DNA of 60,160 nucleotides from Mesaphorura yosii (Eukaryota; Arthropoda; Collembola; Poduromorpha; Tullbergiidae): positions 1 to 60,160 of the forward strand of contig WIXG01000418.1 in assembly GCA_009869945.1 (NCBI GenBank), in the 5' to 3' direction. The first letter of the stretch is position 1; each line of letters begins with the position of its first letter. The notes under the pieces were generated by a model that saw only the letters and a program-made list of their open reading frames with translations, made no database searches and was not told the DNA's origin. Positions 10,111 through 21,858 of this stretch are shown piece by piece. The translations under genes and the position numbers were made by a program.

Positions 10111-13100
10111 TTTGTAGGTTACCCCTTCTTATTGCAACTACTCCTTGAAGTCAATCGATCACAAAAACTCGTAAAACTAGGAAGTAGGACGCACGACAGG
10201 ATGCAAACATACACAAACTGGCTTGCCTTGTTCTTATGTTATTTACTTGCTTGGTCTTCAGCGTTCAGGAGTGCGACAGAGATCAGCACTGGAGCCTTTT
10301 CAAGGTGACCACAACTCCTTACTGCGACTCTTTTGACATAACTCTATAGACAATGGCCAGTGAATGTGTGTCGAACTCGAATTAGATTAGGTAACACATG
10401 ACAGCAGCAGGGAATGCGTATGCATTCTCTCGGCTCGCGTTTCGCTTTTGGCCCTCGCCACGCACGTTTACATTAAACTGTCTCAAACGACTATTCGAAT
10501 TCTTGCCGTCCTCGTAAGTATCTTAAAAACAAATTGAATCGAATGGACTCTGCTCTGACGGTTGTGTAACAACAACTCGAATCAGTAGGTTGTGGATTGC
10601 GGTTACTGTGCAATGAAGCTGGTTATTGTTGACGTTCAGCAGCAAGATTGAGGATTGGGCACTCGGCGATTCAGGCTCAGGCGATTCGCATTTGCAGTTG
10701 TGCACAAGGAGGAAAGAAGTACTGGCTTGCCGCTGTTGTCGTTGTCGTGAGGCCCGTTCATGTGAGAAGATCGACCAACAATTACCCATGCACACAAGAT
10801 CCCCGTGCAATTATTGTACAAAGTTGTGCAAAAATGTGAGCTCCCATGAAGACTCGTTTTTTGCACTATATTGTTGACTATTTCTCATAAAGCTCTTTGC
10901 TCTTAGCTTCGTTCGTCGTGAGCTGTAATTGAACAGTGAACAACGTAGATGAGTTGATATGTTGTATAAGGAAGGGAAGCGAACTAAGCGAAGACGTATA
11001 CGAACGACGGTGACAACGCAAATGCAACGAAGTGAAGCTTGCAAAGCAAACCTGTGTTTATTACCACTAAAATTACGGTACATTTTAAAGACTCTTCAAA
11101 TTGCAGGACACACATATAAAAATCTCGCATTGCAATGCAGGACAAAGAATCGACAATGGCAATATTGCACCTCAAATAATGCAACAACAACGAGTCAGCC
11201 TTGCATCACTTCGCCATCTCTTACATCGTCATCATTATCGTTATCATCAGCAGAGAAAGAGCAACGCCAACAATACGAAAGATGCTATTATGAAATTATG
11301 ATTACAATAAAGCACGTCGTTAAGGCACGTTGAAATCGCCGAATCGCTTGCGCTGCGTGCAATTGTGTACGCTTGCTTATCGCTTGCGAAGAGGTGTTTG
11401 GGTTCGCGTACCATAAATTTTTAATGTCAAGATCTTCAATTCTGACGGTCAGGTTTTGTTACCGCTGCATAAATTAAATCAAACTAAGAAGAGAACTCAA
11501 AGAGGCTCAAGCTTGTCGCTGTTAAAGTGAGCAGGTCACAGATAATTGACCCTACGCTGATCGCTGAAAGCATTAATGTTCAGTTAATACAATTAATAGA
11601 AGAATTATGTTCCACAATCCAGCGGCAGATGTCGTATTAAAGCTGCATATGAAGGCAAGTCAAATCCCATGTAATTAACAGGTGCTCGCTAATGAAAACC
11701 GACACGTCCGTTTGTTTTTGTAGCAATTATCAGGTTGGTTTATGAGAATTAACCCGTATCACTCCAGGATGCTCCATGATCCAGATTTAGCTTTTTGCAA
11801 GTACGCTGGAAGTTCCTGTTTAACAAGTTCATTCCAGTGTGAATTTTTATGCCGATATTCAAGGTTACAAAAACCTACTCCATCACTCCATTTGATTCCA
11901 CAGCGTGTCCTGTCCCTGCTCTTTCATAACAATTTCCATCTTGGGGAATTCTGGAACTCCCACAAAAACAAGTGATTCTCACGGGTTCATTTCACGACAA
12001 GTAATAAACATATTCCGGTGTTGTAGCACGTATCGTGAATCTATGCTCAAGCTTTTAGAATTCAGACTGAAATAATGAGAGTTGCCAGTGCTGGGTTATT
12101 TGCTTAGAATATATCAACGGTGTGACATTTGTTTGGAAGAAATGCAATCAAGAAACTCATTCCAGTCAGAATTTCCAATTTCCAATTGCGTGTGCATATT
12201 CATATTTTGGTCTATGACCGCATCTAATAGAATATCACAAGTGTATAATGACGCAATGCCTCTCTGAATACACACCACGCTCCTCGTCTAGACCTAGAAA
12301 AGTGTTCGTTCTAATTAAAATCTAGCCTCGACCTTTTTTAATTTGCGCAATGCGTCAATGTACGCAAATTCTGAAATCTACAGGGTCCAAGGTCCAAAGT
12401 CCAAGGTGTCAAATTGTTTTGATGATTTCTGTCAATGAAGATGAAAAAAGGCCCTGGGAAGCAATTATTGAATGGGAAGAGTCCAATCAGGCGTAGGATG
12501 CAGATATGGGCTTGATGTCTACTTTACGTGTTCTACTGTCTTAACAGTTACAGTTCTTAACTTCGTCTCTTCCTAATCATACAGAGTAACTTATGGTAGT
12601 TGGTTTTTCTGGGGAATTTTCATTGAAACCAGCAATAAACGCGGTGGGCGATTTCTCATAGTGTTTGATTATCGAGTCGGCTCGGCGTTCACTGATTCCG
12701 CCGTACACGTCTGCTGTGCCACTTTTTCATAACAGTTCACACCATTATGAAGAGCGAGGACAATTATTTACGCATCACTTTAACATTTAATATGTCATCA
12801 TTATTTATGTATCACAGACTACTCGCTAGCCGCTACTGTCTTGTCTTGCCATCTTAATAAGCAACCCCCAACCCCTAAATCAGCTTCATTTATTTTAGAA
12901 ACTGACTGAAGTCTGGGTTTAGATGAGTCCGTGTATCCTGACTGCCTCCCGTAGTGCACCTGATAATGAATCCGTAGCGGCTGTTCTCAAGTTCTCAGGG
13001 TACCCGTACCATTGACAGTACGAATTACTGAAGAATGCACCAGTGTTCACGTACCTGCCACTCACTGCGCAATAATAATGGAAATTAACATGCATACAAA

Positions 13101-13658
13101 AGAGAAAAATTCCTCAGCCTATATTTTTCATCTCAAAAACTCCCATCAGCCTACGACTTGGATTAATACTGCATTATGATAGGAGTCCTTCACTTTTCCT
13201 TTCAGGTGGATGTGGATTAATATTAATACACTAAGACAAATGGTGCGCGGATCAGCCTGAGCATATTTTTAAGAGCAACTATGAACGATGAGTAAACAAC
13301 GTTCAGTCGTTGTTTCATTCAGGGGTTTTACGTTCATCAAGTGGTCAGGTAGGATAGAAACGAAGAAGTGAGTGGTCCAGTGTACGTTTTTTGTCCATCT
13401 GTACTTTGTTCACCACGACCACATATTTATTGTCCCAGGTCCGGTCCGTTCCACTCCCAGTATTTGTTCCGACGTGGATCCAGCCTCTCTGTTCAATAAT
13501 TCGTGAATTATTCCTGTGTTTGGACGTCTGGACTGCGAAAGCACTGTGACAACGACCACTTTATCGTAATCCGTGAATTCGCAATCGTCTAATCGCTTTC
13601 ACTTCCTTTGTGTGTTAAGTGTTATACGCCTCCTTAATTCATTCCCTCCACTTTCGCC
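10111..13658. other. 3.5-kb intergenic region between WSD 2 and the P450
   Basis: The largest gap inside the lipid block, upstream of two divergent genes. No exon with domain support was found on either strand. Candidate control elements are the tandem HNF4-type repeat at 12383-12413 and kB-like matches GGGGAATTCT (11943-11952) and GGGGAATTTTC (12611-12621). Confidence 0.5.
12383..12413. promoter_or_regulatory. Tandem HNF4/DR1-like nuclear receptor element
   Basis: Direct repeats of a GGTCCAA-type half-site stand head to tail. At 12391-12403 they form GGTCCAAAGTCCA, a direct repeat spaced by one A that contains CAAAGTCCA, the half-site considered characteristic of HNF4. A further GGTGTCA half follows. 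It is 2.3 kb upstream of WSD 2 and 1.3 kb upstream of the P450. HNF4 governs fatty-acid catabolism and, in Drosophila oenocytes, very-long-chain lipid production. Binding here is predicted only. Confidence 0.45.
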
Positions 13659-16371
13659 ATGATCGAGTCAGTCATTATTCTAACTGTGCTAGTGTACCTT
13701 TACATTGGGTACAGTGAACATCAGAAAAGCGGGAAATTGATTGCCAAGAAGAGATTGCGGCGGATGCCAGGTAAGATTCGTTCAGATTCATTCATCCAGT
13801 ATGCATTGCATTGCATCCCGAGCGTTCCGAAAATGGTGTCAATGATGTATTCGCCCTTGACCCGGCTCCTGCAACAACTCCTGACACAATACTAAACAAA
13901 TAGTATAAATTTGCTGGGGAAAAATGCACTCTGGCATACTAGTGCTTGGGTTCATCTTTGTGCTAAGACCCTTCTCACGATTTGCTTGGAAGTCTTTTCC
14001 ATATCCCAATCTCGAAGTTGGAAAGTCAGATGAATCCTAATTACCAGTACACATCAAAGCCCTTGACTATTTAAAGTTTCGACAAAGTAACACAATTTTT
14101 TAGATAACGTACGAGATAGAACGCGCGTTCAAATGTGGAAGCCGGACTTCAATGTTCTTTGGAATATTAATATAGAACGTTTTTTCCTGATGCACAGGTC
14201 CGCCCTCACTTCCGATAATAGGAAGTTTTCCATTTTGTGCTCACGTAATCGGGTACTACAAATGGATTTGGATGACCAACTACGAGTTCCTCAAGAGAAT
14301 GTGCAACGCGTACGGGTCAACGTTTGCCGGTGGTCTTGGAGTTCATTATTGTGGTAAGCGTAATGGCGTGCCATTTTTGTCACGATCATTACCGCTTGTA
14401 AACGGTTACAGCAATTGGAGCAAGCTATTTCAAGTATTCAGTCTCGCTTTTTAATCGCTGTTGTCATCATTTCTATGTTCACAGTGCTTACCGAGGATTA
14501 TGAGGTCGCAAGACACATCATGAACAGCGATGAGTGGGCCAACCGATATTCTGACCATCCAATGTTCTACGAACGAAGTTTCAATAAACCCATTGGTAAG
14601 TTTCGAGAAAGCCGAGCGCGAGAGTGTCGTCTCATTGAGCATTTGAGCATTAATTGGAATCTGATTCACGCGTTGAACCTCAGGTTTGGCAATGGCGAAC
14701 GGTGAAAACTGGAAAGAGATTCGGCGGTTTACGGCCAGAACCCTTAGAAAATACGGATTTGGCAAGGGAAATACGATGGAAACTTCGATTTGGTCTGAAT
14801 TGGACGAGATTCTCGGGATTTTCAAGAACTTAGTGGACAAAAACGTATTCAATGGAGTGAAAGGCAGAGGAATTGTCGATATGCACTTGATTTTCAACGT
14901 CTCCGTGCTGAACATTGTCTGGACACTCATGGCTGGTGCGAGGTTCTCCAGGGATGATGAAAAGTTGCACAAGTTACTTGTGATGGTGGACGAAGTGTCC
15001 AAAGGAGCGCCACAAGGAATATCGATGGTATTCGCGTTTCCGTTCCTCAGATACATTCCGCGATTAACCGAGCACGATATGATCCTGAAACTGCATCGAG
15101 TGACACAAAATTTATTCCGAGTAAGTTCATACATACAAAATCTTGACATAAAGACTTGAACAGACAAATCTTGCCCATGCTTTCATGGTTGTGTTTTTCA
15201 TTCTATAGGAAATCATGGAGGAGAAACGAAAGAAGAGTTTGTTCGTCGACCACCCTCAAGACTTGATTGACGAATTCCTACGGGAAATCGAGCTCCGCAG
15301 AAGTTTTCCAGAGCCCAACTACTACACAGGTAAGAAAAACACATGCAATGCATGTAACACTGTAAATTGGAGACCTCAGCCAAGGCCTAACAAACAAAAA
15401 CGCCGTTGACTGAGCAAACATTGCGTGACTGTTGAAGTGAGAATAATTATTCCCATTCCCAGACGAGCAGTGCATCATGACATGCACGGATTTATTTTTC
15501 ACGGGCTCAGACACGACAAGCACGACAATCGAGTTTGCAATCCTGTACATGATTCTCCATCCACACGTTCAGACGAAAGTTCAAGAAGAAATCGACCGTG
15601 TTATTGGCAATGAGCGGTTGCCCAGCTTGGAGGACCGAGCCAAGTAAGTTGAAGGCGCCTTGTATGGTCGTGAGACCGCAGACGCAGACGCATGTTGTAA
15701 TGACTTGTGAATTGCCAATTGCGATTCCGCAGCATGCCATACACTGAAGCCACCATGAATGAAGTGCTTCGGTTCTCGAGCATCTTACCATTGACCGTGA
15801 GATCGCCTTTGGAGGATAACGACATTAACGGTTATTTCGTGCCAAAGGTTAAAGAACAAGCATTCTAAAGACTCTAAAGATGAACTCAAGAGAGTTAAAT
15901 TTTTGCCCCTTAATATATTGTCATTGCTCGCACTCTCAGGGGACAATTTGTGGGATCAACTTGCACGCCATAAACTTCAGCGACAAACTTTGGGACAATC
16001 CTCACGAGTTTGACCCTGGAAGATTTCTAGATGCAAATAACAACATTGTAAATGCACATAAAATTATGCCATTTGGTTTCGGTAAGTCATCAATCATCGC
16101 TCACATCTCGCATGTTGAGTAGACATCGCAATTGTAAGAAATATTTCGAGACTTAATTGTGGTGTGAATTTGAATTAATCAAGGAAAACGCGGGTGCATG
16201 GGCGAGCAGACGGCACGGGCGACTTTCTTCGTGTTCTTTATCTCATTGATGCAGAAATATAAGTTTGAGCCATCGCCGCTGCACGAACCTCCAACTGATG
16301 AACCAATCAGTGGCTTCACGCAGTATCCGAAACCTTACCACACGCAGGTGACACTCAGGAGCGAACTGTGA
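13659..16371 (+). CDS. Cytochrome P450, CYP2 clan
   Basis: Haem monooxygenase anchored in the ER. Nine exons (13659-13770, 14198-14353, 14485-14595, 14684-15120, 15209-15329, 15463-15643, 15733-15847, 15940-16081, 16184-16371) give 520 aa in one frame. Seen: N-terminal anchor (residues 3-17), proline hinge GPPSLPIIG, helix C ENWKEIRRFT followed by LRKYGFGKGNTME (a CYP2-clan signature), helix I TGSDTTSTT (326-334), K-helix EVLR, PGRF, and haem loop FGFGKRGCMG with Cys463. The first helix-I position is Thr (TGSDTT) where Ala or Gly is usual. The protein is complete and apparently functional. The substrate is unknown; among its neighbours, oxidation of a fatty acyl chain or related small molecule is plausible but inferred. 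It is divergent from WSD 2 and followed by ELOVL6 on the same strand. Confidence 0.95.
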
Positions 16372-16761
16372 ACGAACGCAATATGCGAAGATCTGTCGTC
16401 GTCGTTTGTCAGTCAATATGTTGTTTACGAAATGAATGGATTAAATATCAAGAGCACTTATTGTTTTTGCTTGTTAAGCAGGTCAAGTCAAGAATTTTGG
16501 TGAATTGCTTTTGGCTCAATTTGGGGAATTTATTTCTCAGCTCACAGGTTGAGGTAGTTAAGCATTCGAAGGCTGACAAACTGGTTTAAGTCTGATTACT
16601 GCTACAAGGTCGTAGAATTAATCACTAATCACGCTTGCTGTGTACATATACATACTTATGACTCATCGCACCTTTCTTTTCCTTTCCGCTGAATTTCGGC
16701 TGTAATTGCAAAACCACAGGCTCCTTGCTCACTGCTGCTACTTCGTAATACTGCGTTACAT

Positions 16762-16767
16762 AATAAA
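16762..16767 (+). terminator. Poly(A) signal of the P450 gene
   Basis: AATAAA 391 nt after the stop codon. A second AATAAA lies at 16894-16899, so alternative 3' ends are possible. Confidence 0.45.
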
Positions 16768-17876
16768 GCGTTAAATCTTCCACCGCAAAAACTACCACTC
16801 ATATTACTATTATACGTTAACTAAGTCAAAGGAAAATTTTTTGTACATCACTCTTCATCTTGAGCCGTATTTTGTAAATTGTTCAAAAATGTGAATAAAA
16901 AACGAAAACTAAGAATTACGAACTCAAGTGTATTTCAAGCATCAATCTTCAAATGCGATGAGAAGAGAATGCACATTTTTGTGGCAGAACATCCACGCAT
17001 TAAATCATGTTGTCCACTTCCGTCAAGAAACACTCAATCGATACTTTGCTTTATGATCCTACTTCGGCCGGGACTCAAGAACCTCGACCAGACGGCCGTC
17101 ATAAGCCATAAACACAAGCATCGTCAAGATCGTTGAATTATTCACACGCTGTCCGTCCGTATCCTCAACTACCAACTTTCTCTGCATTTTTGCGGCCAAT
17201 CAAACCATTACCAATCCACCAAAATTCCGAGCCGCGGTGATAAAACATGTATGCAATTTTTCCGTAGCAACCTGAGGGCTAATAAAACGACTATGACAAG
17301 GAGTCTAAGCAAAACAAAACGAGTTGTGGAATCCGAAACGAGACGGGGAATTGAGGGCTTTCCTGGAATAAGAATAGCTTTCGGTGGGCTCAAGCCGCAA
17401 GCAAGTGTGGCAAAGTCCAGCGCTGGATTATTGCGAGTTCCAGCACGTTTTGGTACGGCAATAAAGTTCTACGGCTCAAAAAGACGGCACGGCGGCCCAT
17501 CTTCTTTCAATCTAGTGCAGTAGAGTCCTTTCACATCAGAAACGCACGCGACGCGGCTCGGTGTCGGGAAGCGAGGAAAGTAGACATTTGTAGTCTACTA
17601 GTCCAGTCAGTCTGAAATCCCACATCAATTAATTCGGAACCGGAGCGGAGAAAGAAAGCTGCAACTGGAACCACAACGAAAGGTGAGTCGCTTTGGCTAG
17701 TTGGCTGGCCGCTTTGATGATACATTTTTTTCATTTCGGGTAAGCTGCACGAGGAGTTAACACGAATTTGTACAATGCCGTAGAATTTGGGAGCAAAACG
17801 CAACGGCAACCGTCTGTGATTTTGTGATACAAAATTAGTTTGTGAAGCCAGTCCAGACCAAGAATCCAAGCATATC
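16768..17876. other. Upstream region of the elongase gene
   Basis: No coding exon is supported, although 17251-17523 is open on the + strand without family resemblance. A probable noncoding first exon ends at a good donor (GTGAGT at 17683). A weak acceptor at 17838 would put a 156-nt intron in the 5' UTR. Confidence 0.4.
17411..17419 (+). promoter_or_regulatory. HNF4-type half-site upstream of the elongase
   Basis: CAAAGTCCA, identical to the core of the element at 12395-12403, lies 458 nt before the ELOVL start codon. A single 9-mer match; function is inferred. Confidence 0.3.
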
Positions 17877-20480
17877 ATGAGCTCAGCATTCTCGTCGGAT
17901 CCCGCGGCGGCGCTGGCAGCCCAAGCCACGGCCGGACCATATCCGTCGATCAACCCGTCGTACATTCGCTTGTTCAAGTGGGAGAAGGCATTCGACTTCA
18001 ATCACTGGAGAAAGTGGACGTCTGACTACTGGTTTGCTTGTGTGACCGTCATCATTCTGTATGTGCTGCTGATATTCAAGGGGCAACAATGGATGAAGAA
18101 CAGGAACAAATTTGAATTGCGGGGAACTCTCATATTATGGAACATCTGCCTCGCCTTTTTCTCCATTTTTGGATTCCGAAGAACGATTCCTGAACTGTAC
18201 CACTTATGGTTCAAAGTCCCAACTGGATTTCACGACACAGTATGCTCAAGGTTAGTAGAGACGACGATTCGATTGCTGCATTACAAAGTACTCCACGAGA
18301 AACGAGAAAGGTTATCGCTTTCGCCTTCGTCTTCTGCCTGCCAGTGGTGCGGTGGGTTGCATTTCGCATTACCCGTCTCGCGCCTCGTATGATTTGCTGC
18401 AGTTTGCTGTTTTCGGAGTATCGATTTTTACGGCTGTCTGAGTCTGAGATGGATGCAGACAGACTGCGACTAGAGACCTATTTGTGAAAATAACGAGAAA
18501 GTAGTCAGAGTCAAGACACGGCCGGGCACGTGCTAGGGAAATGGTTGGCTTATTCGCAGCTGGTGTCCGGTGTTCAGTTGAACAATTTGTTGGGGAACGT
18601 GCTCTTCTTGTCCTGTTCGTTCATAGACCTTGGCTTGTCGACTTTGGGCCAGTATCGAGTATCATGTGTCTAATGTGCCATGTCTAGCAAACATTGACAT
18701 TAGTATCTTGCTTCGCTTCGGAAAATCGATACTAAAGCTAAAGCTGAAGCCGCTCTTGCTTGGCGATGACGTTGAAGCGAAACTGCTTAATGATGAGGAT
18801 GAGGATGCAGAGATGATGGAAATTCTCTTTGCCTTTGTCTTGCAGGAATTACTTCTGTATGGGAACAGCATTGTGGGAACTGATTGGAATCTTTTCAAAA
18901 GTAGTCGAGCTCGGCGATACTGCCTTCATCGTACTACGAAAGCAACCACTCATTCTTCTGCATTGGTAAGTCCCTCCCAGTGTAATTAATTAAATTGTAT
19001 GCTTCTTGGTTTGCTTTTGTTGTGTTTTGTCCACGTTTGATAGTCGAAAGTCAATTTATGCTGTACGGCATATGATGAAGTGCTTTAGCCCATCATAAAA
19101 ACATCGTTAAATTTTTAATGAAGCAAGAAGCATTCATCTTTTAGCAACAGCAATTCGTGATTTGAAGCAACAACTTGCCTTCATATTCCCCCAATTTTTT
19201 CTCCCAAATTGGTGGCCTTGTTTTAATGTTACGTTACGTTTTAGCAAAAAGAAGGGTTTACTTTTCTTTAAATGTTATGTAACTGTTGCTCAAGTTTTAG
19301 CCCATATTTCACTCACATACGAGCCGGAGCAATTAGTAAAATGTGAAGCACAGCCGGCAGTGCCGTCGGCCGGTCGTCGCCGCCATCTTTTCCAAAGTCA
19401 TTGGAATTAGCCATAAACGCGAAGAGAGTTGAGCCCAGGCTTCGGCTTCAATGCAATCGATTTCCCATTCGCCAGCAATTTATTCTTCATTTCGTGTTCA
19501 CAATTCCTAACTCCCATTCATTGCTGCAAACAATGTCATCATCTAATTAGGTGTCTTAATTTATTACTGCATTTGATTATAGTGGTTTATGCCACGACTG
19601 CAATGAAAGTCGCAATGAAACTCACACGGCAATTAAACCGTAGCGTAGCCAGGCCTGGCTACGACTGAATTGCATACAAGGTGGCCTCCACCTGCTAGCA
19701 CCGACGTCAAATTGACCCAGATTAAAGTAAGGCATTGCACTCAGCACTGGGATGAAAGGAAAATTGAGAATTAGCAGTTTAACTCGAGTTGGTATTGGTT
19801 TTATTGATACATTACATCACCATCGCACGCCATGCATCAAATTATAAACCGCTTTGTCTCGCACTCGCACGATTTCTTTTCTATACTCAATTTATGATTG
19901 TGTGGACGTTTTAATTAATTCGCAGGTACCATCATCTGACTGTACTGGCCTACACGTGGTATACTTACGAGTCTTTCGATCCAGCACATAGACTTTTCAT
20001 GACAATGAACTACTTTGTGCACATTTGCCTCTACACCTACTATGCCTTGAAGGTACGGTGCTCCTGTTCATTGACTGGAACAGTAACAGCTTGTAATGCA
20101 TTTCCCTTTATCGAAATTAATCGCTTCTTGTTATTGGATTTTCTGCTAGGCAATGGGAATCAACATACCGAGAAAAATCGCAATGATAATCACACTCATT
20201 CAACTGATCCAGATGGTAATTGGAATCGTTGCCAACGCGTACTCTTTGTGGGTCATTGGTAAGTTTCGCCGTTCTTGAACCATTGAACCCAATTTTGGCT
20301 GGGCTATTTACTGTACTAATTCAATCGCTTGCCCTTCACTTCCTTTCAGAAATGGGTGGAAGTTGCGATCGTCCACTTCGGAATATATATTTGGCGCTGG
20401 GAATGTACGCCTCGTATTTAGTGCTCTTCTCGAACTTTTTCTACAATGCCTACATGAAGAAGAAACCAAAAGCCTTATAA
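17877..20480 (+). CDS. ELOVL6: Elongation of very long chain fatty acids protein, ELOVL6 type
   Basis: ELOVL proteins condense malonyl-CoA with an acyl-CoA in the ER; ELOVL6 members extend C12-C16 saturated and monounsaturated chains. Five exons (17877-18250, 18846-18965, 19926-20052, 20150-20258, 20350-20480) encode 286 aa. Seen in order: an ER-lumen-like N-terminus, several membrane spans, SIFGFRRTIPEL (ELOVL6 style), KVVELGDT (143-150), the catalytic histidine box HWYHH (164-168), MNYFVHICLYTYY, the LIQLIQMVIG motif, and a C-terminal KKKPKAL resembling a lysine-based ER retrieval signal. All diagnostic residues are present. The usual MY in the MNxxVHxxMYxYY box reads LY. The orthology call ELOVL6 rests on these motifs, without a tree. 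Confidence 0.95.
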
Positions 20481-20573
20481 ACTTATATAAACTATGTAAT
20501 GCAATGTAATGAGTGCCGCACAATGTTTTGCACTGGCTATCGTAAAATTAAGAAAATTCCCTTCATTTCTCTA

Positions 20574-20579
20574 ATTAAA
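20574..20579 (+). terminator. Poly(A) signal of the elongase gene
   Basis: ATTAAA 94 nt beyond the stop. A canonical AATAAA follows at 20724-20729. Confidence 0.45.
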
Positions 20580-20729
20580 GTCTGCTTCTTAGTGCGGACA
20601 CCTACCACATACACAAATCGTATGTATTGTAGAATAGTTTGGTAAATTATGCATAATTAATCCCTAGTCCTAATTCTGGAAAGGAACTTTCCTGGTGACG
20701 AGTCAATTTTGAATTCAGAACGCAATAAA

Positions 20730-21858
20730 ATAACTTTACTCGAGGAAATTGCATTAATAACTTGAAAACTGTCGGAGTCAGGAAACCAATTCCTTGTTTT
20801 GCTGTGCTGTGAATGGCAATTTATTATGTGTTGTCTTCAGTAGTTAGCAGGTTCATGGCATGGACTTGGATTTTTGCAAGCAAGCAGCAGATGGCAAATA
20901 GCAGATATCGATTGGACAGCGCAATAAACCAAGCAAACGTTTAATTATCAACCCCAGCTCGGCACAGGCAGTTCCATAAATATTTATGCGTCACAGTCAC
21001 GTTTTCTGAACTCCTTCCCGTATGTCGTGTTATTTTACTTTGCTGGGCGTGCTGGGCGACTGAACCTTTAATTTCATTGTTCATTGTCATTTTTATTACA
21101 TCAATATCGTAAGACACTGTTCACATCGTACAGCCATCGGAACATATTCGGCATTACCGCTGCAGTCTGTATATTGATAAAAATTAACTAGTAAATTAAC
21201 CCTGACACCAGAAATATTGAGCATGGACCTGACCGACGCGATGCTGAAGATAACAAACCATAACTGAGAGATTTTTAATTATTTCGTCATATTCTCTTTG
21301 GCCTCTTAGCGTGTTGCTCTCCATTGGCCTTCATTATGACTTCTGATTACCCTTGAACTGGGCAACCTCACCCATCATGAGTGCACTGATTAATCGCACA
21401 TTAATCCGAAGACAAAAACAGACATATAACATGTTCATACTGATGAAGGTATTGTTGAGCAGCAGTAAGGCTGATTGTTTGAAATTCCATGTCATAGCCC
21501 GGCTAATTACTAAGCAATTACCTGCCAATAAGAGAAACAGAAAGCGTGGGCAATTTTCACGAAGCGGCCAGGGACGATGATTGGCTTTGCCGTATCGAAT
21601 CGATGCTCTTTTTGTGCTATTTACTTTGGCCTTTTAGCATTGGACTCTGAAATGTCTAAAAGTATTAAAAAAACTTGATGGGCAAGCACCAGCTTCAGGT
21701 GCTCCACAGACGAATGGCGAATTTTGTTTCGAGCTATGCCTACAATACCTCATCACTTCATTCTCTCGAAACCAGTCGCGTTCTCCCGCTACACGATGCC
21801 AACGCCAGACGACCTTGTCTAGCTGTTCGCATACATTCTGAAATTACGAAAAATCGAA
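20730..21858. other. Interval between the elongase and the FAS-like gene
   Basis: AT-rich noncoding DNA. No exon, repeat or clear TATA box is supported. The promoter of the FAS-like gene should lie here. Confidence 0.4.

Noticed and set aside
17251..17523. Basic 90-codon frame upstream of ELOVL6
   Set aside because: No recognisable motif; more likely promoter or 5' UTR sequence.
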